From Triticum aestivum (taxonomy: Eukaryota > Streptophyta > Magnoliopsida > Poales > Poaceae), in assembly GCF_018294505.1 (NCBI RefSeq), contig NC_057800.1, positions 176,622,113 through 176,686,112 of the forward strand: a DNA stretch of 64,000 nt, in the 5' to 3' direction. The translations under genes were made by a program, and so were the position numbers. The stretch's first letter is position 1. The number at the start of each line of letters is the position of its first letter. Shown piece by piece: positions 10,882 to 23,630 of this stretch. Under the pieces are notes generated by a model. The model did no database searches and was not told the origin of the DNA. It saw nothing but the letters and a program-made list of their open reading frames with translations.

Positions 10882-11502
10882 CTTGATGTATCATCAGTGG
10901 CTCACCCCCAATCCAATGGCCAAGTTGAAAGAGTCAATCAAGAAAATTTGAGAGGCATCAAGCCCCGGATTATGGTCCCTTTGTAGAGGACACCGGGTTG
11001 TTGGGTGGAGGAATTACCCTCAGTGTTATGGAGTATCAATACTACCCCCAACAGATCTACGGGTTACACGCCTTTCTTTCTGGTTTACGGAGTAGAGGCG
11101 GTTCTCCCTAGTGACATCCGTCATGATTCGCCCCGTGTGGCAGCTTATGTTGAAGCTGATAATGAAAAAGCACGTCAGGATGCTCTTGACCTGTTGGATG
11201 ACGAGCGCGACCGTGCGACGGCTTGTTCGGTGATTTACCAGCAAGATCTGTGTCGTTATCATAGCCGCCGGGTTAAAACCAAGACCTTTCAAGAAGGAGA
11301 TTTGGTGCTCCGGCTCATCTAGGATCAAACTGACATGCACAAGCTCTCCCCACCTTCGGAAGGGCCCTTTGTGGTCAGAAAAAATCTGAACAACGGGTCA
11401 TACTACCTTATCGATGTTCAAGACCACAAGGACTCACGCACGTCGGAGGAGGAGACCCGCCGGCCGTGGAATATTGCTCATCTTTGGCCTTATTACACCT
11501 AA
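10882..11502 (+). pseudogene. Integrase C-terminal end of Gypsy pol (J1)
   Basis: The frame begins LDVSSVAHPQSNGQVERVNQ, the region around the third catalytic residue (Glu) of Gypsy integrases. It continues with STGYTPFFLVYGVEAVLPSD and, near the end, the PWNIAHLWPYYT terminus before TAA at 11500-11502. In-frame TAG codons occur near 10985 and at 11320-11322. The N-terminal parts of pol lie beyond the inserted element A, outside the window. Closest relative in the window is the integrase of element F, which shares TTGYTPFFMVYGAEVVLP. Confidence 0.85.
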
Positions 11503-11642
11503 GCCACCGGCTCTTGTGATGTACATATTTTGTCAATGTATATATTATGATGAATATAATAAAGCCGGCATCCCTGATAATTCAGGGCCTCTGTCATTTC
11601 ATTTCTGAGAATATGAGTCTCTATTGTCACTTCATACGATCA

Positions 11643-14600
11643 TGTAATGCCCTCGATGCGGCTATATCTCCCACGTGTCGAAGCACAACTTAGAGGCATA
11701 ACCGCATTGAAAGCAATGTCGCAAGTGAGGTAATCTTCACACAACCCATGTAATACATAAGGGAAAGAGATACATAGTTGGCTTACAATCGCCACTTCAC
11801 ACAATTACATGAATAAAGCATTACAACATCCAAATACAATCAAGGTCCGACTACGGAACCAAAATAAAAGAAGAACCCCAAATGCGACAAGGTCCCTGAT
11901 CGACCCCAACTGGGCTCCACTACTGATCAACTAGAACGAAACAACACAAAGGACAAGATCTTCATCGAGCTCCTCCTGAGCTTGGTTGCGTCATCTGCTC
12001 GGTTCAACGGCACCTGCAAGCTGGTTTTGGAAGTATCTGTGAGTCACGGGGACTCAGCAATCTCACACCCTCGCGATCAAGACTATTTAAGCTATGGGTA
12101 AGGTAAAAGGTATGAGGTGGAGCTGCAACAAGCGACTAGCATATATGGTGGCTAACCTATTCGCAAAAGAGAGTGAGAAGAGAAGGCAAAAGCACAGTCA
12201 GAAAACTATGATCAAGAAGTGATCCTAGAGCAACCTACGTCAAGCATAACTCCAACACCGTGTTCACTTCCCGGACTCCGCCGGAAAGAGACCATCACGG
12301 TAACACACGCTATTGATATATTTTAATTAAGGTCAACTTTAGGTTTTCTACAACCAGACGTTAACAAATTCCCATCTGCCCATAACCGCGGGTACGGCTT
12401 TCGAAAGTTCAAATCCCTGCAGGGGTGTCCCAACTTAGCCCATCACAAGCTCTCACGGTCAACGAAGGATATTCCTTCTAGCGGGAAGACCCGATCAGAC
12501 TCGGAATCCCGATTATAAGACATTTCGACAGGGTAAAACTAAACCAGCAACACCGCCCGAATGTGCTGACAAATCCCGATAGGAGCTGCACATATCTCGT
12601 TCTCAGGGCACACTCAGATGAGCTCTCCATACAACTAAAACCAAACCTCGAGTTTCCCCGAGGGGGCGCTGCACAGGACTCTAGTTTGGACCAACACTCA
12701 GAGGAGCACTGGCCCGGGGGGGTTAAAATAATGATGACCCTTGAGTCTGCAGAACCCAAGGGAAAGAAAAAGGCTAGGTGACGAATGGTAAAACCAATGT
12801 TGGGCATTGCTGGAGGAGCTTTATTCAAGGCGAACTGTCAAGGGGTTCCCATTATTACCCAAACGAGTAAGGAACGCAAAATCCGGGAACATAACACCGA
12901 TATGACAGAAACTAGGGCGGCAAGAGTGGAACAAAACACCAGGCATAAGGCCGAGCCTTCCACCCTTTACCAAGTATATAGATGCATTAATTAAATAAGA
13001 GATATTGTGATATCCCAACAAGTAAACATGTTCCAGCAAGGAACAACATCTCCATGTTCCAACAAGGAACAAACTTCAATCTTCACCTGCAACTAACAAC
13101 GCTATAAGAGGGGCTGAGCAAAGCGGTAACATAGCCAATCAACGGTTTGCTAGGACAAGGTGGGTTAGAGGCTTGGTTCAACAATATGGGAGGCCTGATA
13201 AGCAAGTGGTAGGTATCGCAGCATAGGCATAGCAAAAGAGCGAGCAACTAGCAAGCAAAGATAGAAGTGATTTCGAGGGTATGGTCATCTTTCCTGAAAT
13301 CCTGCAAGGAAGAAGAACGAGTCCATGAAGAAGACAAAAGGACAAAGACGAACGAATCCTCACAAAAGCGACGTTACCGGAACCAACCCGAAGAAGCAAA
13401 CACCGGAAAGAAGCACACAACATAGTAAACAACCACGACATGAACATGGCATGATGCACAATCAAGTATGATGCATGTCCGATTTAATGAAGCATGGCAT
13501 GGCAAGGGGCACAAACAAAACTACAAGTTAAGTGGAGCTCAATATGCAACGAGTTGCATATTGACGGAACACCACATCAATTATATAGTTCTCTCTCGTT
13601 TATGTACCCAACAAGGTTAAATGTTGATTAACATGGCAAGGGGTGAAGCAAATGAAAACTACCTATCTAGGCAAGTTTAAATGAGGCCGGAACAACAAAC
13701 AACAAGTCCGGAAAAAAATCCTCATATGCATATATTAGGTTTGGTACTGTTCTGCCCTAAACCAAATTTTATAGTTGTTAAACATGCAATATGAGTGCAC
13801 CATGTTAAACTAGGCATTTTTCCACCCCAATTACATATAAAGTTTATTAAATTCAGAGTTACGGTTATTTAGTTATGAATTAAGTCATTTTAGCATGGCA
13901 TAGGAGCAAATTTAAACAAACATCATTTTAAACATTTTAAACATGGGTGAAAATGACATATTATGAAACTAGATGAAAATCTAAGCAAGTTTCATATATT
14001 AAGTTTTTACATTTGATGCATGGTTGGTGAGTTATTAAATGCATGAAGAACAGGGACTTTTCTGTAAAACAGGCAAACTCTGGATAAATAGACAAATTCA
14101 TAGATCCTGAAAAAAACATCAACGGGCTGAATCTGGTGCACTGCTGGGCTGAAGAGAGAGGAGGGGCTGGAGCTATGCTCACATTGGGCCACTGGGCCAG
14201 AAGCGGAGAAGCGGTGACGGGCCAAGGGGGGGCACCGCTGGGCCTTGGCGGCAGAGGGAGCTGGGCCGCAACGTTCATGTGCTGACTCGGATCTGGTGGG
14301 AAGCAGGCCGGCTAGGTGGCCTGGGGAGGCACGAGCGTGGTCAACGCTCGCGGGCGCTGGATCGGAGCAGGTCGACGCAGACGAACCCACATCGCTGGGT
14401 GCAGAGGAACAGGAGGCAGAGGCGAGGCGGCGCCATGGGACTTGGGAGCGATGCCGATCTGGCGACGACGGCGCAACGACGGGAGGCCGACGGAGGCCGG
14501 GAACGGGCGGCGGCGCTCCAGGGTTGCAGGATTTGGCGACCTCCATCCATGGCAGCTTGAGGTCGGCGGCGCTGGGTGGCCTCTGGGAGACAGAGAGCTC

Positions 14601-15661
14601 CAAATGAGAGAGAGAGAGAAGGACGTGAAAAGAGGAAGGGATGGAGAAGGACAAAGAGAGGGGTCCTGATAGAGGTGGTTGCCGGCGTCGACGAGGGACT
14701 CGATCGGGAGATCCTCTCCCGTTCCCGATCGACGAGTCTGTCGCGAGAAGGTGGCCTCGATCCGATCTGGATCGAGCGCTGCAGAAGGCTCGGGTGCGCT
14801 GGTGGTCGTCGGATCCCCATCTGGCGGCCACAGATGGATGGGTGGGAGGCTGGATCTGGGCCGGATTCGGTTGGTGGTGGAGGAAAAACGAGGAGAGGGT
14901 TGGTCCGGCGGCGGTGAAGGGACAGATCCCCTAGGGATTAGGGTTTGATTAGAGTTTGGCCCGGTGAATATATAGCAGGTGGACTAGGCTTAGGGGCTAT
15001 TCGGTCCATCCGATCATAATCGGACAAACCCGGATAATTAGGTTAGGGGGCCCAATTAACAAAACGGAGACATTTTGTAGATGTTTGGGGATGATCCGGA
15101 CACAATGGTTGCAACAGTCTGGGTCGGGTTCAGGACATCTTTCGGACGCGCGCGCGAGGAGGGTCGCGGTCTGACGAGAGAGGTTAGGTTGGGCTTGGCG
15201 GTAGGTAGTGGACTGTGTAGACGGTCTCGAGCTGAGAGAAGAGAAAAGAGAGAGAGGCCCGGAGACTATTTCCGGAGACCGAAAACGTCCGACGTTAGAC
15301 CGGCTATAATGCCGCTATAGTTTAACGGTTGGGCTATCAAACGAACTCTGAATGCGATGAAACTTGACAGACGGTCTATCTACACTATAATAAGACCGCA
15401 CACCAACTTTCAACCCATTCCGAGAACATTTTCCGGCCACTTATAAAATAATATTTCGGACATGCCGCGGGCGCGTGCAAGTGTGTCTGGGCTCAGAACG
15501 GACAACAGACGGAACTGGGGAACCCAGACAGATGCAAGTTTTGAAAACATGCAGATGCAATGCGGATGATGACATGACCAGATGCGACACGCAAGCAAAT
15601 GACAAGGCAACAATAGCGAATAACTGGAAGACACCTGGCGCAACGGTCTCGGGGCGTTACA
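11643..15661 (-). mobile_element. 4019-bp solo LTR of a long-LTR retrotransposon
   Basis: It begins TGTAATGCCC and ends GGGCGTTACA, giving the TG...CA ends and short inverted termini of an LTR. It is flanked by a perfect 5-bp duplication, GATCA at 11638-11642 and 15662-15666. There is no internal domain, second LTR or coding capacity, so it is a solo LTR left by LTR-LTR recombination. A TATA-like run at about 14968 (CTGCTATATATTC on minus) with GC-rich DNA next to it indicates sense is minus. The many frames at 14000-14950 reflect GC-rich leader sequence. It resembles the long LTRs of LARD-type elements such as Sukkula. Confidence 0.85.
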
Positions 15662-15666
15662 GATCA

Positions 15667-16664
15667 CTTGGGGGCTTCCTACTCATTGAGCATAGCTATG
15701 ACTACCCTATAATTCGGCTTATATGTTTGGAATGAAATATTACTTGGGGGCTCCTACTAATGAACAAGAGCTTTGTTGTCCCTTGTAATAGGCTTGGACG
15801 CCAGGTGTATTCACCAAAAATCTGGGTTATCCTGCCTTTGTTTGCCTGCCACTCCAACCAGGTCATCCTAGAATCACTCATAGTACTCTTGACAATCAAT
15901 CTTATAAAGACCCTGAATTTGTCAAGGTTAAAACAGGCGATTGGTCATGTGAGGTCCGGCTTACGGGTTTGAATTAAGGTTTAACTTAGCGGTTGTGCGG
16001 CCCTTGAATAACACTTGACATTGAGGCTTGGCAGCCTATGAATGCCTTGTTTTTCTGATTTATATTTGCTTTAAATATTTTTTGAGATTTATCTTTTCTT
16101 GCCATATTGATATATGGTTGAAAAATTGATTAGGGCCATGTTGCCTTAATGGTCCATATATGAATCTATCCGGTGTTTTGTTAACCCGGCCTGGCTTTGG
16201 ACTTTAAGTTGCCAGTGTATGATGATTATGTGCTTGGAGTACTGGCTCTAAGCTTTGGAATGTTACCCCTTGCTGCATATGGCGTTGAAAGCCGGCGGTA
16301 TGAATAAATTGAACAGGGCGTTGTGCTCTCCATCTTTGGGCTGTTACACTTACTGCATGACGCATGATAAGCTTGCAGTATGAACAAATATCACAGGGTA
16401 AACCGCTAGGGCACCTGTTATCTGCTTATGCGCAGGAAAACATGCTAAGTATTGTTTGCATAATTGATGGTATTATGAGCATAAGTGGAAGATCTTCAAA
16501 TAATGGATCGGTAGTGTTATGAAAATAAAACATGCACGATGGCACGACAAATCATTGTTTTAACTAGCCTATTACAAGGCACCTGACGGCCCAAAATGAT
16601 AAGTGTTTTTGAGACATAGCATCCAAATGCTATGGCCGGTAAATCGAATCATGAATTCAGACTT
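15667..16664. other. Non-coding stretch of J1 between pol and antisense gene
   Basis: This is the convergent 3' region of pol and the antisense gene. Several short phrases recur, including ACTTGGGGGCT at about 15667 and 15743. I see no gene. It presumably holds both polyadenylation regions. Confidence 0.6.
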
Positions 16665-19600
16665 CTAGTCTTGATGGGTTGAAGCCTCCGGGTCATCCTG
16701 CGCTTCTTCTTCTTCTCCTCCTTGATTATCCATTGGCTGGAAGTTAGGCGTAGCCCACTTGATACTGGTCAAAGCTCTAAACACAGCCTCATCATCGATA
16801 AGATTTCATGGATCAATGTCAGGAGCGAAGGTGTGCTTACGAGTCGGTGGGATGAGATCCACCTCTTGATGAACCGACACCTTCACCTTCTTGTTATCAA
16901 CATCATAAGCCACCTGGTATTGAGAGAGATTTGTTTCTTCAGCCAGCTTGCTTGCTAACGGACGCATTTCCTTCGCTATTTGTGCAAAATCATCAGCGCT
17001 GAAGGGAGGCCCGTCTTCTTTCACACTGGGACAACCATTGGCTAAATCTTCTGGATCAAGATCTGCTTGCCATGCCTTTGCCCAGCTTAAGGAAGTCATG
17101 GTGCCGGCTCTAGCAGCTGCTCGCTTTAAATCTTCAATCCTTTGGGGCAGCACAGATAGCCTCTCCAGTGTTTCCTTGATGAGAGTGGGCGGAGGCTTCT
17201 TATGAATAGCGGCAGAGATTGTCTGTTGAGCGCCAGTGTATAGCTGTTCTACTAGAGTATAGACAACCTTAAGCTTGATGGGCATGTCTGAACCCAACTT
17301 GGTGCTTCGGGAGCCTGCATCATAAAGTTATTGGTAAACCGGGAGATGATTATGATATATTGTTGGTACAAAGGAAGGTACTTACCAAAGATGGCCGATG
17401 TCATGCTGTTAATTTGATGCTTTAAACCAGACAACTCGTCAGTTACCGGTTTAAGGGCTGCTTTGGCATCCTCCGCTCTTTTTAGTAAAGATGCTTTCTC
17501 AGTCTCACAGCCGGTTCTATCAGTGCTAAAGCTCCTCAATGTTCTCCAATGCAGTCCTCAGCTATGGTTTGGCTTTTGAGGTCTCATATTGTTGAGTTTG
17601 AATATTGGCCCTCAGGTCATTGACTTGGGTCTCCTTTTCATTTAGTTCAGCCTGCAACATGAACAACATGGAAGGTATTATGATCATTTCTGAAAGTCCC
17701 AAGCATAATACAAGTATTTTCCTTGGCACTTGGGGGGCTAATGCCTATTTCTCTTTTAAAGACAAGTTTATATCATGACCCGGGCAAAATGATGTGATCC
17801 GGTTGATAAAGGCTACATACTTGGATTTTATTTTTCAGCCATGGTGATATGTCTCAGTTTATTCATGCTAATTAAGCCGACCCTTGGGGGCTACCATTGC
17901 AAAGTTGATCACTGCTAATTTGAAGTCCCGGCTTAACCTGATAGTTTAAGCCGGCCCTTGGGGGCTACCAGTGCAAAGTTGATCACTGTTAATTTGAAAT
18001 CCCGGTTTAACTTGATAGTTTAAGTCGGCCCTTGGGGGCCACTAGTTTTGATTTTCATATATTTATGACTATCTAGAAGTCTACAGTATATTCACTGCTA
18101 TCATATCCAGTAGACTTGGCGGCTGATATATATATATATATATGGATACGATGATAATGTTTACCTCAAAACGCTCCTTCATCAAGTTGACCAAGCCGGC
18201 TTCAAAGTCACGGCTGGTATAAAGGCGGTTTAAGTAACCAGAGTGAATCTCTTGGGCGCTGAACTAGGCATAGCTTTCCAAGTCTACCTTCCACTTGCCT
18301 TTATTAGCAACAGTAAATTCTTCCTTGGCACCGTTCTTGGATAAGGCAGTAGGGTTACCCGGCACTATATAACCAAGCCCGGTAATGATGACATCGTAAG
18401 CTTTTTCTTCAGCGGGCTTGATGGGACTGGGCGGCTTAATGATGACCAGATCAACGTCTACATGATCTATGGTAACGTCATGCTCTTCTGGTGGCGGGTC
18501 ATCAATGGTAGCTTCAGCGGTTTGACGAGAGGCCTCTGGCAATTGTTTTTCCGGTTCAGAAGGGTTGGAGTCTTCAGCTCGCTTGTTCCGTTTCACCTTC
18601 TTGCTGGGCTTGGCCACGCCACTGAAAATAAGAAATACAAAGATGTCAGCATATCAATCAGGCATGAAGTGTCAAATGATTAAATATTTCTTACCCAGGA
18701 GCAACTTTGAAGGCCGGAATATGAGTTCCAGTTGACTTGCCAGATGAGGAGTGAGATGTTCCCTGATAGTTTGAATGAGATGGTTTAAGAGGTTGTCGAA
18801 AAAGACCCGCCTTGGGATAAGCTAAGTCGGGAATGTTTGAAACCTCCGATTGACGCTTGCGAGGCGCTGGTGTGTTGGGTAAATTCGAGGAAAGAATTCC
18901 ACCGCCGTTGTTCCGGGTTGTGCGGTGAGCTTCATGTTGCTACTTCTTCAAAATAAATTTGGGATCCAAGTAAGCTAAAGGGTGAGAAAATCTTACTTTC
19001 CGGCTTGCTTGTCGAGTTTTCTGTGTTGGCAGAGGTTCTGAGCCGGAGGAAAGAGTAATTACCTCTTCGTCATCTGCACAGTTGGCCTCCGCATCTTCCT
19101 GATAATGGTCATTGTCAATAAGATGTACAAAGAATGAACCAAGTGCGTCAAGTTCTACCTCTGACTCGTAATCATCATCATCTTCATCATCGTTATTATC
19201 CAAGTTGAATAACTCGACGGGATGGCTCTTCTTCATGGCAGGCTTTTTGATAGCTTTGCTCTTTGTCCGAGTTTTCCTGGTCAGCTTATCTTGCAGCTTC
19301 TTAGTCCAAAAAGGTGAATTGGCCTACAAGATGTTAAATAGGTATGAAAAAGCAACCTGAGTGAAGGTGCAATTCAATGATGAAGTTGGTGAATAACTTA
19401 CAGCTGGTTGTTTGTTAAGAACGCAGAAGGGATTCAATCTGACTTTACTGTAGTCTTCCAAGCTCTCAATTAATAGAGATTTGATCATATTATTGATGTC
19501 TTCGTCAGTCAATTCAATCTGACAGTGGCGTTGAGGATCTGATAACTCGCCAGTGTATTCATGCATTAAGCTAGGACGGTGGCTTAGAGGCAAGACTCTC

Positions 19601-21080
19601 CAGGTGACCCAGCATCGAACCAGATCAATTCCAGTCAAGCTGTTGGCCATGAAGGCCCAGATCTTTGAAAAAACTAGCATATACTTCTTTCGCTCTGCTG
19701 TACTCATTGCGATCTGGAAGAGTATGCCTATTGCTAAGTTGGATGGCACGATAACCTGGCAGAGGATTTTCCCCTTCTGGTTTGGTTCCAGTCCTTGGGT
19801 AGACCGGGCAAGGTGACGACTGCGAAAGTGGCTTCTTTCTGTCGCTGTGGAAATGCCACCTAGCTCTAGGATGGGCCCATCTGTGAATTCATTCTGCCGG
19901 TTTAAATAATAAAACTCCCTGAATAGTTCTACGGTGGGCTCTTGTTGAAGGTACACCTCGCAGAATACTTGGAAGTTGAAGATGTTTGAAACGGAGTTTG
20001 GCCCGATATCTTGTGGATGGAGCTTGAAGAAATGCAACATATCGCGAAAGAATATTGAGTCGGGAGGACTGAAACCCCGAAGCATATGATCAATGAAGAC
20101 AACTACTTCACCATCCTTGGGCTCAGGAGGAGTTTTAGTGCATGGGACCCTCCAATGGATGACATCCTTTTTGGCCAGGACGCATGTCTGAACATATTCG
20201 TTCAAGTATTCCTCGGTGACCCGGGAAACGACACAATTGTAGGCAGTGACAGTTTTGCCCATTTGGGGATTGAAAGCCTAAAAGAAAGAAACATTACCGG
20301 TTTAAGATTACATTGTTAGACTGGACCATGAATTCAAAGGTAAGGTGCTATAAATGGCCGACAGGTTAAGCCGGAAGATGAATATTGAAGTACGCAGATA
20401 TGCATATTAGCGACTTAAAAGGGGACTAATGGTACCTACTGGATTAAGATTTCTGCTGTTAAGCCGGAGAGTATTGTCGGGTTATGCAGGTTATAAAGCA
20501 TATGATGGTAGTTTAAACAGGGCCTAGTGTTATATGGTGGATCACGGTTTATGGTATAAGCCACCATGGTAGTTATGGTACTTCAAATCTATCAAAGGAA
20601 ATTTTGTCAAGTGATGGACAAAAAGATTTAACAGACTGGAGCTATGATTTTGGATCCACAAGCAGTTCAGAAAAGACAGTAAATTCTAAACCTAAGGTGG
20701 CAGCAGCAGAAAAGTTCGTGTGCTTCGATGGGATTTTCTATGGAGAGGAAGTATTCTGATGTTAAAAACGAATGCTAAACTGCTACTGCATAAGTTTCAT
20801 ATCATGTTCAGATCAAAGGCTACTCGAACTAAAGGAGAAGACGAAGAATGGTGAAGAACACCGATGAACAAGGCTAACCCTAATGCAGATCTAAGGTTGA
20901 AGGAGATGAACACTTACGGTTGCAGATGGATTGCGGTGGAGCGTCAACGTTCTCTGGACCCGTCAGGTTGATGCAGCGGCCTGAGTTGGTGCAGCGGACG
21001 GAGGACGACGACGGTGGAGCTCGAGGCTGCAGAGGAGTCGTGAGAGGAAGACGAAGACGAGGAGGCAAGGGGGGAAATGA
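16665..21080 (-). pseudogene. Spliced antisense gene of J1 (putative gypsy-type transposon protein), broken
   Basis: On the minus strand an untranslated first exon (about 21080 to 20918) ends at GTAAGTG. A 640-base intron (20278-20917) precedes an exon starting at 20277 with ATG at 20262 (MGKTVTAYNCVVSRVTEEYL). This exon carries RVPCTKTPPEPKDGEVVVF and LHPQDIGPNSVSNIFNFQVF and ends at a GTAAGT donor at 19401. The next exon starts at 19323 (ANSPFWTKKLQDKL) and is acidic; TAG near 18940 breaks it. Further pieces at 18264-18617 and 16665-17539 are Lys/Glu-rich. The last part has a TGA at 16806-16808 but then stays open to TAG at 16665. This is the accessory-gene type found antisense to pol in several grass Gypsy families; its role is unknown. 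Confidence 0.75.
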
Positions 21081-21096
21081 AAAGAACCCCCACCCC

Positions 21097-21106
21097 TATT
21101 TATAAG
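21097..21106 (-). promoter_or_regulatory. TATA box of the antisense gene of J1
   Basis: The minus strand reads CTTATAAATA here, about 20-30 bases upstream of the likely first exon of the antisense gene. It lies outside the LTR. The same box is kept at 39340-39349 in the second copy J2. Promoter activity is inferred. Confidence 0.6.
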
Positions 21107-21387
21107 GGGATGGATACAGGGCATGCACGGGAATCGAGGAGGCCGAAATCATCATGTGGCTATATGAACGCCTCGATTTTCAGATGATCATTAAGATAAG
21201 GATCAGTTAAAGATGTTCTGGGCCTCGTGCTATGTTAATGTGAAATGACGTCATGATGGGTTAAGGAAATTATATGAGCTGACGTCACAGTGGGTTACAG
21301 AAAATTTGTTAAAAGGACGATGCAAGATTTGACAAGTTAGGTATTGAAGATTGATGTGACCAAAGTTCAGATCAACTTGGGGTCTAA

Positions 21388-21901
21388 TGTTGGGGATATA
21401 ACTACTGGGTATGAACTACCCAGGAGGGGCTGGGTCATACCACTGGGGACTTATCAATGAAGATGGCGGGTCATAGCAAGCCCATTGACGGCCCAAGACC
21501 CAGAGGTGACTTGAGGCCCAAGAGGATGAACCGACATATGTATAAATTATATTGTGAGCCAAGCTTAGTTAGTCACCGAGCCAGACACGTTGTGTATGAG
21601 CCAGCCGGGACTCTGTAAGTCGTCGGGCATCAACCTATGTATTTAAAGGGGTGACCCGGTGAGAGGTTATCTCAAGTAAAAAATAACTGAGAGCTAGGTC
21701 AAGCGTTTTTGCTCCATGGTAATCGAAACCCTAGCAATACAACACAAAGCAGGAGTAGGCTTTTACCTCGTTGAGAGGGGCCGAACCTGGGTAAACTCTC
21801 TGTGTCTTTTGTCCCATTTAACTCCTTCAAGCTAACCTAGTTGTGATGACTCCATGACTAAGTCCTTGCGCTAGGACATCTGCCGTGTCAAGTCCATGAC
21901 A
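21388..21901 (+). repeat. 3' LTR of J1 (514 bp)
   Basis: It starts TGTTGGGGATATAACTACTG and probably ends CATGACA at 21901. It contains a TATA-like ATTTAAAG and a typical R/U5 stretch (GGGGCCGAACCTGGGTAAAC) also seen in the LTR of F. The same start occurs in J2 at 39631. The 3' boundary is a judgement, because the next segment also begins with TGACA. Confidence 0.65.
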
Positions 21902-22890
21902 AGTAAAGATAAAGAGACAAGTAACCACAAGTAGGGAGCTAGGGTTAGGAATAACTGCAACTCCGAGAGACGAGGATGTATGCCGATGTTTACTTCCTTG
22001 GAGGGAATCTACATCACCGTTTAGAGAGGTGGGTGTTACCACGAAGGCTCACCCAATTCTCTCTTTGATATATCACCATGAAGGCGATTCTCAACCACTA
22101 GTGGTAGACCTTGGGGTGGTCTCCAAACCCTCACAAACTTTCCAGGGGTAATCACAATGAACAATTCCTCGCTGGAATACTCCTACCGCCTAGGAGTCTC
22201 CAACCTCCAAGAGTAATAAGAACGATGAGGAAAAGCTCAGGACTTTCTCAAATCATGAATTCCTTTGGTGCAAAGAGGGGGGAGGAGTGGATCTTTCACT
22301 TCAGTGGACAACTTCTCACGAATGCTCTCAAATCCCTTTGGTATCAAAGATTTGGTGTATGAGGGTGTGAGAGAGAGTGAAATGTGTTCTTGGGGATGCT
22401 CAAGGTGAATGGTCAACCCTCTCACGGGATGGGTGAGACATATTTATAGTATCTATGAATAAGTGGCTGTTGGAGCCACTTACAATCTTTAGGTGTCGGA
22501 CATCCGATGTGTACCGGACGACCGATGTCAACTAAGACATCGTACATCTGATACTTTGACCGGTCGTCCGATGGAGAGGAGAAGCACAGTGTACATGAGG
22601 TGAGGATGAGAACAAAGGATAGTGGCTAGGTGCCACCGGACGCCCGATAAAGACGGGTTGTCCAATGATTTGGCTCTGATTAGAGGGCATTGGAATTCCG
22701 GTATACACCGGTCATCCGCACCACCGGACATCCGGCAGAGACCAGACGTCCGTCATTTTGGCTCTGGTAGGAACGCACGGGATTTCCGGTGAGGAACTTA
22801 AATCCGCCATTTTGACTTTGTGGGATAGTACCGGATGTCTGGTAGACACCGGTCGTCCAGTGAGTAGAGAACAAAATATGTGAGTGAAGG
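21902..22890 (-). other. Unassigned LTR-like segment with repeated CCGGAC-type motifs
   Basis: It lies between the LTR of J1 and the start of J2. On the minus strand there is a TATA box (TATAAATA at about 22440-22447) followed downstream by leader-like sequence, which suggests an LTR or promoter fragment in minus orientation. The half nearer J2 (22500-22860) holds a series of related palindromic phrases, for example ACCGGACGACCGATG, ACCGGTCGTCCGATG, ACCGGACGCCCGAT and ACCGGATGTCTGGT. No coding frame of note. I could not find a matching duplication at its edges, so both ends are approximate. Confidence 0.5.
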
Positions 22891-23040
22891 AGAGGAGAAA
22901 AACCGTGGTTTTAAAGCCGAGAGGGCTGAAGCCCCGAAGCATATGATCAATGAAGACAACTCCTTCACCATCCTTGGGCTTAGAAGGAGTTTCAGTGCCT
23001 GGGACCCTCCACTGGATGACATCCTTTTTGGCCAGGACGC
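22891..23040 (-). pseudogene. J2 antisense gene fragment, left of the O insertion
   Basis: From about 22930 to 23040 the plus strand matches 20075-20172 of J1 closely (CCGAAGCATATGATCAATGA and onward). On minus it encodes FIDHMLRGFSP, as in J1. The exon stops at 23040 where element O begins and resumes at 38425-38429 after the GACGC duplication. Homology fades left of about 22890. Confidence 0.8.
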
Positions 23041-23630
23041 TGATACGTCTCCAATGTCTCTATAATTTTTTATTGTTCCATCCTATTATATTATCTGTTT
23101 TAGATGTTTAATGGGCTTTAATATTCTCTTTTATATTATTTTTGGGACTAACCTATTAACCGGAGGCCCAGTGCCAGTTTCTGTTTTTTTTTCTATTTTA
23201 GAGTTTCGAAGAAAAGGAATAACAAACGGAGTCCAAACGGAACGAAACCTTCTTGATGATCTTTCTTGGACCAAAAGCAATCTAGAAGACTTGGAGTTGA
23301 AGTCTGGAACTCCACAAGGCGGCCACGAGGCAGGAGGGCACACCCAGGGTGGTAGGCACGCCCCCACCCTCATGGGCCCCTCGTAGCTCCACCGACGTAC
23401 TTCTTTTGCCTATATATATACTCTTATACCCTAGATCGGTCACACAGAGCCATGAAACCACTTTTCCACCACCGCAACCTTCTGTACCCGTGAGATGGGG
23501 CCTCTTTCGGCGATCTACCGAAGGGGGAATCGATCATGGAGGGCTTCTACATCAACACCATAGCCTCTCCGGTGAAGCATGAGTAGTTTACCACAGACCT
23601 TCGGGTCCATATTTATTAGCTAGATGGCTT
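23041..23630 (+). repeat. 5' LTR of O, first part
   Basis: These 590 bases match the start of the 3' LTR at 36854. The break falls after TAGATGGCTT, and GGCTT is duplicated on the far side of element I. A TATA run lies at 23411-23420. Compared with the 3' LTR there are many substitutions and small indels, including loss of about 10 bases near 23487, so O is relatively old. Confidence 0.9.

Larger units (their letters stand above)
10871..21901 (+). mobile_element. Gypsy LTR retrotransposon J1, 3' half, with nested solo LTR
   Basis: The element starts in the window inside its integrase, where element A interrupts it. It continues through the end of pol (11502), non-coding DNA split by the 4-kb solo LTR, an antisense spliced gene (16665-21080) and a 514-bp 3' LTR (21388-21901). 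A second, partial copy of the same element (J2) lies at 22891-23040 and 38430-39645. pol on plus with a convergent gene on minus is the same plan as element F. It may belong to the Jeli-type group, but this is recall only. Confidence 0.75.

Noticed and set aside
14007..14950. Overlapping GC-rich frames of 90-270 codons on both strands in the solo LTR
   Set aside because: Open in several frames at once, low-complexity Arg/Pro/Ser composition, no domain motif. This is GC-rich LTR leader sequence, not a gene.
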